64,000 bases of DNA. Origin: Anaerolineales bacterium. GTDB taxonomy: Bacteria; Chloroflexota; Anaerolineae; Anaerolineales; UBA4823. The stretch is taken from the NCBI GenBank assembly GCA_016932955.1, contig JAFGBV010000004.1, forward strand, positions 22,231 to 86,230, read 5' to 3'. Numbering within the stretch: the stretch's first letter is position 1; each line of letters starts with the position of its first letter. Below the pieces are notes generated by a model that was given only the letters and a program-made list of their open reading frames with translations, did not search any database and had not been told where the DNA came from. Shown here piece by piece: positions 34,647 through 44,873 of this stretch. The position numbers and the translations under genes were made by a program.

Positions 34647-35678
34647 ATGGAAAAAGTTACGCCCACCAGTAACCGTAAATCCGATCATATTCACATCAAC
34701 CTGGAAGAGAACGTACAATCAGGCCTCACAACCGGATTAGAGCATTACCATTTCATCCACCATGCACTACCTGAAATCGACCTGGATGATGTGGATCTGC
34801 ATATTACGCTGTTTGGCAAATCTTTGCTGGCACCGATCCTGATTTCGTCCATGACAGGCGGCACCCAGGAGGCTGCTACAATCAACCAGGCCCTGGCATC
34901 TGCTGCCCAGGTTACTGGCGTGGCGATGGGAGTAGGCTCTCAGCGCGCGGCGATCGAACAACCCGAGTTAGCCCCAACCTTTCAGGTTCGCCGGGTTGCC
35001 CCGCATATCCTGCTCTTTGCCAACCTGGGAGCGATCCAGCTCAATTATGGCTATACCATCCAGGAATGCCAACGAGCTGTTGAAATGATCGAAGCCGACG
35101 CGCTGATCCTGCATTTTAATGCCTTGCAAGAAGCCGTGCAGCCAGAAGGTGATACGCACTTCGCCGGCTTGCTGAATAAGGTGGAGCAAATATGCCATGC
35201 GCTGCCTGTACCAGTCATCGCCAAAGAGGTGGGATGGGGGTTTTCGGTTGAAGATGTGACTCGCCTGTCTGATGTAGGCGTGGCTGCGATTGATGTAGCC
35301 GGCGCGGGAGGCACCTCCTGGACGCAGGTTGAAATGCACCGCGCCCAAACCGAGAGCCAGCGCCGGCTGGCAGCAGCATTTTTCGATTGGGGTATTCCGA
35401 CCGCTGAGGCGATCCAAAATGTGCGCAATGCTGCACCTCATTTGCCCATCATTGCCTCTGGGGGGCTGCGGTCGGGCATAGAGATTGCCAAGTGCCTTGC
35501 ATTAGGTGCCTGCCTGGGTGGCATGGCAGGACCTTTCCTAAAAGCAGCCGCCCAATCGGCGGATGCTGTAGCACAAGCGATCACCGAAATCCAGCGCGAG
35601 ATCCAGGTTTGCCTGTTCGCCTGCGGCGCTGCAAGCGTGCAGGAGATGCGAGAAAAATCTCCATTGATCAAAGGATAA
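34647..35678 (+). CDS. fni: Type 2 isopentenyl-diphosphate delta-isomerase (FMN)
   Basis: 343 residues, TIM-barrel of the FMN/NADPH-dependent type. Diagnostic stretches are [44 protein letters not shown] with the catalytic Gln/Glu, AKEVGWGFS and VAGAGGTSW. It interconverts IPP and DMAPP. The prenyl synthase gene starts 3 bases after its stop, so the pair supplies polyprenyl diphosphate for quinones or lipid carriers. Confidence 0.95.
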   Translation: MEKVTPTSNRKSDHIHINLEENVQSGLTTGLEHYHFIHHALPEIDLDDVDLHITLFGKSLLAPILISSMTGGTQEAATINQALASAAQVTGVAMGVGSQRAAIEQPELAPTFQVRRVAPHILLFANLGAIQLNYGYTIQECQRAVEMIEADALILHFNALQEAVQPEGDTHFAGLLNKVEQICHALPVPVIAKEVGWGFSVEDVTRLSDVGVAAIDVAGAGGTSWTQVEMHRAQTESQRRLAAAFFDWGIPTAEAIQNVRNAAPHLPIIASGGLRSGIEIAKCLALGACLGGMAGPFLKAAAQSADAVAQAITEIQREIQVCLFACGAASVQEMREKSPLIKG

Positions 35679-35681
35679 CCG

Positions 35682-36701
35682 ATGCAACCATCCCCAGAAG
35701 AACTTTCCCAACAAATGCTGGCTGCCGTTGAAGAAGAGCTGCGCCAAGCTACGGCAACAATAGGTGGGCCGGGATTATCAGAGCTGCATGCGATACTGGC
35801 ATATCACATGGGCTGGGAAGGCGGCGAAGCTGGTTCCGCAGCGCAGGGCAAGCGCATCCGCCCACTGCTTCTTCTGCTATGTTGTGCTGCTGCCGAAGGC
35901 GAGTGGCAGAAAGCCCTGCCCGCAGCCGCAGCCGTAGAACTGGTACACAACTTCTCGTTGATTCATGATGATATTGAAGATAACAGTCCTTTGCGGCGCG
36001 GGCGAGAAACCGTATGGAAGCGATGGGGGATTGCTCAGGCCGTCAACGCGGGTGATTCCATGTTTGCCCTTGCCCATTCTTGGCTTCAACGCATCGCCCA
36101 CACCACCTCACCTGACGTTGCATTGCAGGGTTCGCAGATCTTGCTCGTTGCCTGCATCCATCTTACCCAGGGTCAATACCTGGACCTGTCATACGAGAGC
36201 CGCCTGGATTTGCGCATGGCAGATTATTGGCCTATGATAAGGGGAAAAACAGCCGCGTTGCTGGCAGCTTGCACGGAATTAGGGGCTCTTATTGCGGGCG
36301 CTGAAGATGAGCAACGCGCCGCTTACCATGCCTTTGGACAGAAATTGGGGCTGGCATTCCAAGCCCAGGATGATTTGCTGGGTATCTGGGGAGATGCCGA
36401 GCTAACCGGCAAATCAGCTGAGAGTGACCTGGCAACCGGCAAGAAATCACTACCCGTGCTGTTTGGCCTGGAGAAGCGAGAGCGCTTTTACCAGCGATGG
36501 CAGCAGGGGCTAATTCCCCCCGGTGAAGTGCCTGAAGTTGCTGCCTTGCTGGAGGAAGAAGGCGCTCGCCAGCATACGCAGGAAACCGCCGACCGCCTGA
36601 CGCAGGAAGCGCTGCAGGCTCTGGAAACAGCTCAGCCGCGAGGAGCAGCAGGAACAATGCTCCGTGAGCTGGCACATCGTCTCCTCCGCCGCCAAACTTA
36701 G
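35682..36701 (+). CDS. Polyprenyl diphosphate synthase (FPP/GGPP type)
   Basis: 339 residues. Both aspartate-rich motifs are present: LIHDDIEDNSPLRRGRETVW (first, near 95) and QAQDDLLGIWGD (second, near 228). GKRIRPLLLLL near 52 binds the diphosphate. Chain length is not certain; the residues before the first motif (NFSLIHDD) have no bulky aromatic four or five places upstream of the motif except Phe, so a C15-C20 product is a guess. Co-transcribed with fni. Confidence 0.93.
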   Translation: MQPSPEELSQQMLAAVEEELRQATATIGGPGLSELHAILAYHMGWEGGEAGSAAQGKRIRPLLLLLCCAAAEGEWQKALPAAAAVELVHNFSLIHDDIEDNSPLRRGRETVWKRWGIAQAVNAGDSMFALAHSWLQRIAHTTSPDVALQGSQILLVACIHLTQGQYLDLSYESRLDLRMADYWPMIRGKTAALLAACTELGALIAGAEDEQRAAYHAFGQKLGLAFQAQDDLLGIWGDAELTGKSAESDLATGKKSLPVLFGLEKRERFYQRWQQGLIPPGEVPEVAALLEEEGARQHTQETADRLTQEALQALETAQPRGAAGTMLRELAHRLLRRQT

Positions 36702-36720
36702 CCCAGAAACATAAGAAAGG

Positions 36721-37965
36721 TTACACAAACTCGCGAAATACCCGGTTGCCCAGCAGCCTGCCGCGCCGCGTCAGGCGCAGGATATCCCCCTGCTCACCCG
36801 CCCACTCCAATAATCCCTGTGCATGCTGTTGTTTAATCGCTGGAGCAAAGACACTGCGCAGATCTTGCCCAAAGCGTGCCCGAAAACGCCCTTCGGAAAC
36901 CCCCTCCTCCACCAGGCGCAAACCCATCATCATTACCTCGCCCATCTCCGCTTCCTGGTCGATCTCCTGCGCTTCAACTGTTGCCGGGGTGCAAGGAAAG
37001 GAGAGGGGAATTTTGGAATCCAGAGGCATTGGTTCTTGCAGTTTATGGGAAGTAGCGTAATCGCCAGTCATTTTATGGATATATTCTGCAGGTGAGAGCA
37101 AATTGGCAGTGTGTACACCCGCTGCGAAACCATGCGCTCCGGCGCCAAATCCCAGGTAAGGCTCCAAACGCCAGTACTGCAGGTTGTGGCGGCACACCCT
37201 CACTAAGCCGCTTGTATCACGCTTTGCCCAATTGGAGATCTCATATTGCACAAAGCCAGCATCCTCCAAACGCTGTGCGCCTTGCTCATACATCTCCGCC
37301 GCCAAGTCCGGGTCTGGCTCGCTCAACAGGCCGCGCGCCACCCAGCGCTGCATGGGTGTGCCATGTTCCAGGGTAAGCGCATAGAGGGAGAAATGTTCGG
37401 GGTTCAAAGCCAAGGCGCATTCCAGCGTCGCCAGCCATGATTCAAGCGTTTGAGCAGGCAGACCAAAGATCAAATCCAGGTTGATATTTTCGAAACCGGA
37501 TTTACGCGCCTGGTAGACAGCACGGATCACATCCAAAGTCGTATGCTGGCGCTCCAACAAGCGCAGCTCCTCGATTTGAGCCGACTGCATCCCCAGGCTG
37601 AGGCGATTCACCCCCAATGATCGTAATCCCCCCACCAGCCGCTCTGAAAGCGTACCGGGGTTTGCTTCCACAGTGATCTCGCAAGATGGGAGCAAGTCAT
37701 AGCTGTCAACGATTGTCTCCAGGATGCGCCCAAATCCAGACTGCGGCAGGCGCGAGGGTGTGCCCCCGCCAAAGAACACGCTGTGCACGGGCAGGCGCCC
37801 GGGAAGAACGGTGCTGGCAGAGGCAGCAGAGAAGCGAAGCTCCTGGCAAAGAGCGCTTACATAAGCAGGGATCAGGGCGTCCTGACCAGCGTAGGTGTTA
37901 AAATCACAATAGGCACAGCGATGAGCACAGAAAGGGATATGCAAATAGAGGCTGTAAGTTATCAT
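36721..37965 (-). CDS. hemW: HemW-like radical SAM protein
   Basis: 414 residues. The radical SAM cluster motif C13-x3-C17-x2-C20 lies in IPFCAHRCAYCDF. GGGTPSRLP, EANPGTL and YEISNWAK are family features, and a C-terminal HemN_C winged domain is present (GLRLVEEGVSEGRF). True HemN has an extra Cys (CxxxCxxCxC) and an N-terminal extension, absent here, so HemW (heme chaperone) is the better name. It ends 20 bases from the convergent prenyl synthase gene. Confidence 0.9.
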   Translation of the reverse strand: MITYSLYLHIPFCAHRCAYCDFNTYAGQDALIPAYVSALCQELRFSAASASTVLPGRLPVHSVFFGGGTPSRLPQSGFGRILETIVDSYDLLPSCEITVEANPGTLSERLVGGLRSLGVNRLSLGMQSAQIEELRLLERQHTTLDVIRAVYQARKSGFENINLDLIFGLPAQTLESWLATLECALALNPEHFSLYALTLEHGTPMQRWVARGLLSEPDPDLAAEMYEQGAQRLEDAGFVQYEISNWAKRDTSGLVRVCRHNLQYWRLEPYLGFGAGAHGFAAGVHTANLLSPAEYIHKMTGDYATSHKLQEPMPLDSKIPLSFPCTPATVEAQEIDQEAEMGEVMMMGLRLVEEGVSEGRFRARFGQDLRSVFAPAIKQQHAQGLLEWAGEQGDILRLTRRGRLLGNRVFREFV

Positions 37966-38028
37966 GTGGTTTCTATTGTATCCTGAAATCGAAGCTTCGC
38001 TGCTGGTGTTCTAAGGCTTTGAATCTGG

Positions 38029-38034
38029 TATAAT
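38029..38034 (+). promoter_or_regulatory. -10 box TATAAT for the LysM protein gene
   Basis: TATAAT, 40 bases before the ATG at 38074, in the divergent gap with hemW. No good -35 is seen at 16-18 bases upstream. Confidence 0.4.
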
Positions 38035-38073
38035 GCGCCAATGCCGGGCTATTCTAACCGGCGATGAGAAACT

Positions 38074-39228
38074 ATGAGCCCTGAAATAAATCCTCCTACC
38101 TCACGAATCTGCCCCACCTGCGGAACGCGCGTCACCGAGGATGCTGTTCGCTGTGTCGTGTGCGGTGCAGAGTTAGGCACTGCGGAAAAACCCGCCCAGG
38201 CTGAGAAAGCCGTCCAGGGAAGCCGCATGCCAACTGTCACCCTTAGCTTGCCTATCGCCATCGGGCTGCTAGCGGTATTCCTCGCCATTGGCGCCTCATT
38301 GGTCTACTTTGCCTTGCGCTCACAGCCTGAAGTGATCATCCCGCCAACCGAGACTCCCACCATCACGCCCTCCCTCACCCCATCGATAACGGTTACCCTG
38401 GCTCCTCCCACACCTACCGATACTCCCCAACCCACCCCCACTCCACAAACATACTACGTACAGGAAAATGATACCTGCCTGGGGATTGCAGCGTTCTTTG
38501 GTGTGTCGGTCAACAGTATTGTGCTCTTGAACAACCTGCCAGCAGCCTGCGATACCCTGTACATCAACCAGCCCCTGCTGATCCCCTACCCTACACCGAC
38601 TGTTACGCCGCTGCCTTCTGCAACATTAGGCGTGGTTGAGCAGACGGAAGCGGCATGCGAGAAAATCTCGTATGTGGTGCAGGCAACGGATACACTGGGG
38701 AGCATTTCATCGAATTACGGCGTGCCAATGGAAGCAATCCGCGAAGAGAACGGCTTGCCTGGTGATACCGTCTATGAAGGTACAACGATCATCATCCCGT
38801 TGTGCCGCCGCTACGCAACGCCCGGCCCTACATCTACCCCTACCCTACCTCCACCCTACCCAGCCCCAAACCTGCTGCTGCCTGCAGATGGCTCTGCCTT
38901 CACGGTAGCAGATGATTCGATCTCGCTGCAATGGGCCTCTGTCGGCACGCTGCGCGACAATGAAGCATATGCGGTTTTCATCGTTGATGTAACCGCCGGG
39001 GAAGGCACCACGCTGACAGATTATGTCACCGATACCAAGTACCTGGCGCCTTCCACGCTGCGTCCAACAGATAACCAGGTGCATATCTTCCGCTGGTGGA
39101 TTGCTGTCGTCCGTCAAAGCGGATCTGATGAAAATGGGAACCCCATTTGGGAAAGCGCCGGAACACCCAGCACGCCTCGAGTATTTTCCTGGTCGGGTAT
39201 CCCTGGTGCACCCACACCTACCCCCTGA
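38074..39228 (+). CDS. Zinc-ribbon, single-TM protein with two LysM domains
   Basis: 384 residues. A cytosolic zinc ribbon (CPTCGTRV, then CVVCGAE, residues 10-34) precedes one membrane helix (about 53-77). A Thr/Pro-rich linker (80-125) leads to two LysM domains (YYVQENDTCLGIAAFFGVS at about 128-172, YVVQATDTLGSISSNYGVP at about 198-245). The C-terminus is a Pro/Thr linker and a beta domain with SISLQWASVG. LysM domains bind peptidoglycan or chitin-like glycans, so it links the cytosol with the wall. The TTG-started YibE/F gene follows after six bases. Confidence 0.88.
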   Translation: MSPEINPPTSRICPTCGTRVTEDAVRCVVCGAELGTAEKPAQAEKAVQGSRMPTVTLSLPIAIGLLAVFLAIGASLVYFALRSQPEVIIPPTETPTITPSLTPSITVTLAPPTPTDTPQPTPTPQTYYVQENDTCLGIAAFFGVSVNSIVLLNNLPAACDTLYINQPLLIPYPTPTVTPLPSATLGVVEQTEAACEKISYVVQATDTLGSISSNYGVPMEAIREENGLPGDTVYEGTTIIIPLCRRYATPGPTSTPTLPPPYPAPNLLLPADGSAFTVADDSISLQWASVGTLRDNEAYAVFIVDVTAGEGTTLTDYVTDTKYLAPSTLRPTDNQVHIFRWWIAVVRQSGSDENGNPIWESAGTPSTPRVFSWSGIPGAPTPTP

Positions 39229-39234
39229 TCAGCC

Positions 39235-40458
39235 TTGAATCTGCATCACAAATATAACCGGATCTTCATCATTCTCGCCCTGCTGCTAGTACTCCTGGCA
39301 GCAGGGTTGATCTTCGCCCTGGTCTGGGGAAAAGCATCCAGCATCCGCTCGGAAAGGCAAGAGCCGGCCTACACAATTGGCTTTGGCTCAGACACTGTGC
39401 GCGCCAGGGTGCTCGATGTCCTCGAAGAAGGAACAATTACACTCGGAGATATCACCCAACCGTACCAGATCTTGCTCGTGCGCATTATGGAAGGGCCGCA
39501 TGAAGGAGAGTTCCTGCAGATCGATTACGGTCAGCGCCAGATTCGCCCTGCCGGGTTGACCATCCGCCCAGGCGATCAGTTGCTGATCACAGTCAGCGTC
39601 ACGCCGGATGGCATTCTATCCGGCTATTTCACTGATTTTGTGCGCTCCACACCGCTTCTGTGGCTATTGGGAACATTTGTCGTTTTCAGCATATTGATCA
39701 GCGGGTGGAAAGGCGTGCGCAGTTTGCTGGGCATGGCGTTCAGCTTGCTGGTGATCATCGCATACATCATCCCCCAGATCCTGAACGGGCGCGATCCCGT
39801 TCTGGTCAGTGTCAGCGGGGCATTTGTGCTCCTGGCTGTGACCCTGTACCTGACCTATGGCTGGACGCTGAAGACGCACGCTGCGGTAGCCGGAACATTT
39901 ATCTCCCTGCTGCTCACCGGGCTGCTGGCGGTGTTCTTCGTCAATCTTACCCGTCTGACCGGTTTTGGCAGCGAGGACGCGCTCTTCCTGGTACAGCAAT
40001 CTACGGTGAAGATCAACCTGCGCGGAATGGTTTTAGGCGGAATCCTGATCGGAGCGTTAGGCGTGCTGGATGACCTGGTGATCACCCAGGCATCGGCGGT
40101 TTTCGAATTACGCAGCGCTAATCCACAGCAAGGCTGGCGCGCATTGTTTCGCAGCGCCATGCGCATCGGGCAGGATCATGTAGCTGCAACCGTAAACACA
40201 CTGGTGCTGGCCTATGCGGGCGCGGCCCTGCCCACACTGCTGCTCTTCACCTTATCTGGTGAGCAGTACGCCTACCTGGTTAACCTCGAATTTGTCACTG
40301 AAGAGATCGTACGCACGCTGATCGGGTCTTTGGGTTTGATCTCCGCCGTGCCGGTAACTACATTACTGGCTTCCCTGATCGCCTCACGTGTGGACAAACT
40401 GCATCAAAACGCCAGCTGGCTGGGTCCCCCCGACGGGCATACCAGGCATCAGCATTAA
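39235..40458 (+). CDS. YibE/F-family membrane protein
   Basis: 407 residues from TTG 39235, 6 bases after the LysM gene. An N-terminal membrane helix is followed by an extracytosolic beta region (RVLDVLEEGTITLG) and about seven further helices. The signature GGILIGALGVLDDLVITQASAVFEL and the RIGQDHVAATVNTLVLAYAGAALP motif are typical of YibE/F. Function unknown; possibly a transport-type channel. A hairpin terminator follows. Confidence 0.88.
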   Translation: MNLHHKYNRIFIILALLLVLLAAGLIFALVWGKASSIRSERQEPAYTIGFGSDTVRARVLDVLEEGTITLGDITQPYQILLVRIMEGPHEGEFLQIDYGQRQIRPAGLTIRPGDQLLITVSVTPDGILSGYFTDFVRSTPLLWLLGTFVVFSILISGWKGVRSLLGMAFSLLVIIAYIIPQILNGRDPVLVSVSGAFVLLAVTLYLTYGWTLKTHAAVAGTFISLLLTGLLAVFFVNLTRLTGFGSEDALFLVQQSTVKINLRGMVLGGILIGALGVLDDLVITQASAVFELRSANPQQGWRALFRSAMRIGQDHVAATVNTLVLAYAGAALPTLLLFTLSGEQYAYLVNLEFVTEEIVRTLIGSLGLISAVPVTTLLASLIASRVDKLHQNASWLGPPDGHTRHQH

Positions 40459-40459
40459 A

Positions 40460-40494
40460 TGCGTAGTGGGCACAGGATGTATGCCCACTACGCA
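40460..40494. terminator. Bidirectional terminator between yibE/F-like gene and gltA
   Basis: TGCGTAGTGGGCA (40460-40472) and TGCCCACTACGCA (40482-40494), a perfect 13-bp stem with a 9-base loop, followed by CATTTT on the plus side. It lies between convergent genes. Confidence 0.8.
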
Positions 40495-40508
40495 CATTTT
40501 GGCCGGGT

Positions 40509-41816
40509 CTATTGAGCAGCTTTTGCTGCAACCCCCTCCAGCATCGCGGTAGTCAGTGACTTTGGCCTTTCCAACGGCTGCCCCAGGGCACGCGCCCAAA
40601 CCATATTAGCAGAAACGCCCAGGATACGGCTTACGCCAAACATAACTGTATAGAAATCCAGCTCGGTCACGCCGTAGTGATATTGCAAGGTACCGCTGAT
40701 CGCATCCACATTCGGCCACGGATCCTTGGCTTTGCCTTGTTCGCGCAACACATCGGGCACAACCTCATAAACCAGGGCTGCCAGGTTGAAGATCGGGTCG
40801 TTCGGGAAATGCTGCATGCCATATTGGTGCTGGGCCGCAAAGCGCGGGTCGGTTTTCCGCAGCACGGCATGCCCATAGCCGGGAATGACCTGACCGCTGT
40901 TCAGGGTATTCCAGGCAAATTGGCGCAGCTCTTCTTTTCCGGGTACGCCATTATACTTCTTATAAACATCCAGCAGCCAGCCCAGGCACTCTTGGTTTGC
41001 CAGGCCATGCAGTGGTCCAGCCAGGCCATTCATACCGGCCGAGGCCGCGTAGTAGATATCGGATAGGGCTGATCCAACCAGGTGGGTGGCATGTGCGCTG
41101 ACATTGCCGCTTTCGTGGTCAGAGTGGAGCAAGAAGTACAGCCGGGATAGGTCCCGGTATCCCACATCCGCAACACCCATCATGTGCGCAAAATTTGCGC
41201 CCCAGTCCAGGTCTGGATTGGATGGGATGATCTCGCCGCCCTTGTACTTCCAGCGATAGATGAAGGCCGCAATCCCAGGAAGTTTCGCCGTCAAATCCAG
41301 GCTGTCTTCGAGGGTGGGCTCCCAATAAGCGTCCTTTTTCAAACCAGCATGGTACTGTTGAGCAAATTTCGAATTGTTCTGCAATGCCAAAACGGCCATG
41401 GAGAATAAAGTCATTGGATGGGTATCGGCAGGCATTGCCTTCAACGCATCAAAAACATAAGGCGATACCGCACTGCGCCTCTTCCACTCATCCTCCACCT
41501 CTAAGGCCTGCGCCTCAGTAGGGATGTCGCCCACGAGGAGTAAATAGTACAGACCACCCACATAGGGCATCTCCGCACCAGCAGGCTGGGGTAATTTTTC
41601 CAGCAGCTCCGGGATGGTGTAGCCGCGGAAGCGAATGCCTTCCGCTGGATCAACGTAGGAAATATCTGTCACCAGACTTTTCACGTTGCGCATCCCGCCA
41701 TAGGCCTGGTCAATGGTCACCTGACCTACGACCACTTCTCCCGATTCCTTTACCAGCTTACGCACACGCTCACGCCATGCGGGCAGTTGTGCTGCAATTT
41801 TTTCCTTCAAGATCAT
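40509..41816 (-). CDS. gltA: Citrate synthase
   Basis: 435 residues with AGGAGG before the ATG. The catalytic motifs are HSDHESGNVSAHATHLVGSA (first His), GYGHAVLRKTDPR (second His) and DFYTVMFGVSR near the C-terminus (Asp and Arg). Gly-rich LAGPLHGLANQE is diagnostic. It catalyses oxaloacetate plus acetyl-CoA to citrate. Its length and the N-terminal VKESGEVVVGQVTIDQAYGG resemble the larger eukaryote-like bacterial type. It is the last gene of a minus-strand run with mdh and trxB upstream. Confidence 0.96.
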   Translation of the reverse strand: MILKEKIAAQLPAWRERVRKLVKESGEVVVGQVTIDQAYGGMRNVKSLVTDISYVDPAEGIRFRGYTIPELLEKLPQPAGAEMPYVGGLYYLLLVGDIPTEAQALEVEDEWKRRSAVSPYVFDALKAMPADTHPMTLFSMAVLALQNNSKFAQQYHAGLKKDAYWEPTLEDSLDLTAKLPGIAAFIYRWKYKGGEIIPSNPDLDWGANFAHMMGVADVGYRDLSRLYFLLHSDHESGNVSAHATHLVGSALSDIYYAASAGMNGLAGPLHGLANQECLGWLLDVYKKYNGVPGKEELRQFAWNTLNSGQVIPGYGHAVLRKTDPRFAAQHQYGMQHFPNDPIFNLAALVYEVVPDVLREQGKAKDPWPNVDAISGTLQYHYGVTELDFYTVMFGVSRILGVSANMVWARALGQPLERPKSLTTAMLEGVAAKAAQ

Positions 41817-41859
41817 TGCGTTATCCTCCTGATACCAATAACATGTGCTTTTCTAACCA

Positions 41860-42813
<954 letters not shown>

Positions 42814-42825
42814 TCATGTAATGAA

Positions 42826-43797
42826 TCAGCCTGCGTTTGATTCCAGGAAGCGCACCGCCTGCATTGCCGCGGCAGCACCCATCCCGGCGGATGTGATCAC
42901 CTGCTTATAATCAGGGTCGCCTGCCTCGCCCGCAACAAAAACCCCTGCAATATTGGTGCGCATCTGCTTATTGGTCTTGATATACCCTTTTTCATCCATC
43001 TCAAGCTGGGCGTTATAGAGCTGCGTATTAGGTTGGTGGCCAATGAAAACAAACACGCCATCGGTGGGATGATCCCTCTCTTCACCAGTCTTAACGTTCT
43101 TCAAGTGTACCGAGGTAACCGCAGTCTGTCCCTGTATCTCAGTCAGCACAGTATCCCAGATGAATTTGATCTTGGGCTCTTCCATCGCGCGCTTTTGCAA
43201 GATAGCACCGGCACGCAGCGCATCGCGGCGGTGCACGATCGTCACCGACTTGGCGAAACGGGTCAGGAAAATCCCCTCCTCCAGAGCGCTATCGCCCCCA
43301 CCCACCACGATCACGTCTTTATCCTTGAAAAACCAGCCGTCGCAGGTTGCACAGTATGATACCCCACGCCCGGTCAACTCTTTCTCGCCAGGGATATCCA
43401 GGTGGATAGGCGTGGCACCGGTGGCAATGATGAGGGTATCTGCAAGGTATTCTGTGTTATAGGTACGCACCCGGAATGGGCGGGAGGACAGATCCACCTC
43501 GGTGGCGGTGTCAAATTCGACCCGCGCCCCAAAGCGCTCAGCCTGTTTCTGGAACAGCTCAATCAGTTGCGTCCCACCGACGCCTTCCGGAAAACCCGGG
43601 TAATTCTCTACTGTATAAGTGAGAGAAACCTGCCCCCCTAATTCCATGCCGGTCAAAACCAACGGCTGCAACTCTGCCCGGGCAGCATAAAGCGCTGCAG
43701 ATAACCCCGCTGGACCAGATCCCAGGATCAATACTTTGACATTTTGCTGCTCAGTAAGCGGTTTGGTGCTTGAAAGATTGGTCAAGTTAAATTCCAT
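42826..43797 (-). CDS. trxB: Thioredoxin reductase
   Basis: 323 residues. FAD-binding [14 protein letters not shown] (near 27-40), redox pair C149-A-T-C152, second dinucleotide fold [10 protein letters not shown] near 167 and C-terminal [11 protein letters not shown]. The NADPH motif has HRRDALRAG. It keeps thioredoxin reduced. An N-terminal extension of about 18 residues precedes the usual start. Spacing to mdh is 27 bases. Confidence 0.94.
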   Translation of the reverse strand: MEFNLTNLSSTKPLTEQQNVKVLILGSGPAGLSAALYAARAELQPLVLTGMELGGQVSLTYTVENYPGFPEGVGGTQLIELFQKQAERFGARVEFDTATEVDLSSRPFRVRTYNTEYLADTLIIATGATPIHLDIPGEKELTGRGVSYCATCDGWFFKDKDVIVVGGGDSALEEGIFLTRFAKSVTIVHRRDALRAGAILQKRAMEEPKIKFIWDTVLTEIQGQTAVTSVHLKNVKTGEERDHPTDGVFVFIGHQPNTQLYNAQLEMDEKGYIKTNKQMRTNIAGVFVAGEAGDPDYKQVITSAGMGAAAAMQAVRFLESNAG

Positions 43798-43867
43798 CGA
43801 ATGCCTCTATTAGAAGTGAATAACATCATTAAGATGCACAAGGTTTACAAATGTTACATACATCCTG

Positions 43868-44779
43868 TCAGGAAACGTACTCCAACCAGGCCTCAGAGTG
43901 TTTTCCCTGACCATGCACGGTTTCGGAGAAAGCCCTGAGCAGGCTGTGCGTGAACGGGCCGACTTTACCGTTGCCCACCTGGCGATAATCCACCTTGCAC
44001 ACGCCAACCACCTCGGCAGCAGTGCCACTGATGAACACCTCATCAGCAATGTATAACTGGTCACGGGTGAAGAGCGCCTCTTTCACAGGCACTCCCATAT
44101 CCGCGGCAAAGGTAAAGACTGTATCACGAGTAATCCCTTCCAAGACAGTCGCCAGCGGTGGCGTGTAGAGCGTGCCTTTATTCAACATGAAGATATTTTC
44201 ACCCGTACACTCTGCCACAAATCCTTGCGGGTCGAGGATCACTGCCTCATCATAGCCTGAGCGCAGAGCCAGCGTCTTGACCAACATTGAATTGACATAA
44301 TTACCCGCGACCTTCGATTTGGTGAGGTTAATATTGGGATGCAGCCGGGTAAAGGATGAGACCATCATGTGGATGCCCGTCTCGCGCGCAGCCTCCCCCA
44401 GGTAAGGCCCCCATTCCCACGCCGCAATTCCCACCCGCGGGCAAGAGTGATCCATATTCAAACCCAACGGACCTTCCAGGTACATCAGAGGGCGGATATA
44501 ACATTCCGTGAAGTGATTCGCCTTGATCGTCTGGTGGACAGCCTCCCGCAGTTGATCCACTGTATATGGGAAATTCAACACGCCCAGGATATGGATCGAA
44601 TCCAGGAAGCGCTCCATATGCTCGCGCAGACGAAACACTGCCGGCCCGCGGTCGGTCTGGTAACAGCGGATGCCTTCGAATACGCCCATCCCATAATGCA
44701 GGGTGGGGGTAATAAAATGGACGGTCGCCTGATCGTAAGGGATCAACTGGCCGTCCATCCAGATCAAATCGGATTTCAT
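43868..44779 (-). CDS. ilvE: Branched-chain amino acid aminotransferase
   Basis: 303 residues from ATG 44779, placed six bases after AAGGAGG; GTG 44785 would overlap that site. Class IV PLP enzyme: GVFEGIRCY, the PLP Lys in KSKVAGNYVNSMLVKT (K near 158), and EVFISGTAAEVVGV near the end. It transfers amino groups for Val, Leu and Ile. A -10 box (TATAAT on the minus strand) lies 63 bases upstream. It stands apart from other ilv genes. Confidence 0.94.
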   Translation of the reverse strand: MKSDLIWMDGQLIPYDQATVHFITPTLHYGMGVFEGIRCYQTDRGPAVFRLREHMERFLDSIHILGVLNFPYTVDQLREAVHQTIKANHFTECYIRPLMYLEGPLGLNMDHSCPRVGIAAWEWGPYLGEAARETGIHMMVSSFTRLHPNINLTKSKVAGNYVNSMLVKTLALRSGYDEAVILDPQGFVAECTGENIFMLNKGTLYTPPLATVLEGITRDTVFTFAADMGVPVKEALFTRDQLYIADEVFISGTAAEVVGVCKVDYRQVGNGKVGPFTHSLLRAFSETVHGQGKHSEAWLEYVS

Positions 44780-44841
44780 GAACACCTCCTTGAGTATGGT
44801 CTGCCCCGCGAGGGGTTTTCTAACAAGTTATGGATACACCT

Positions 44842-44847
44842 ATTATA
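44842..44847 (-). promoter_or_regulatory. -10 box TATAAT for ilvE
   Basis: Read on the minus strand, TATAAT lies 62 bases before the ilvE ATG. The leader holds a small CCCC/GGGG hairpin near 44804-44815. No good -35 is seen. Confidence 0.4.
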
Positions 44848-44873
44848 AAGAATCCTGGCTAATTTTGGATTGA

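Noticed and set aside
36721..37965. Oxygen-independent coproporphyrinogen oxidase HemN
   Set aside because: The extra cysteine and N-terminal region of true HemN are absent; HemW fits better.
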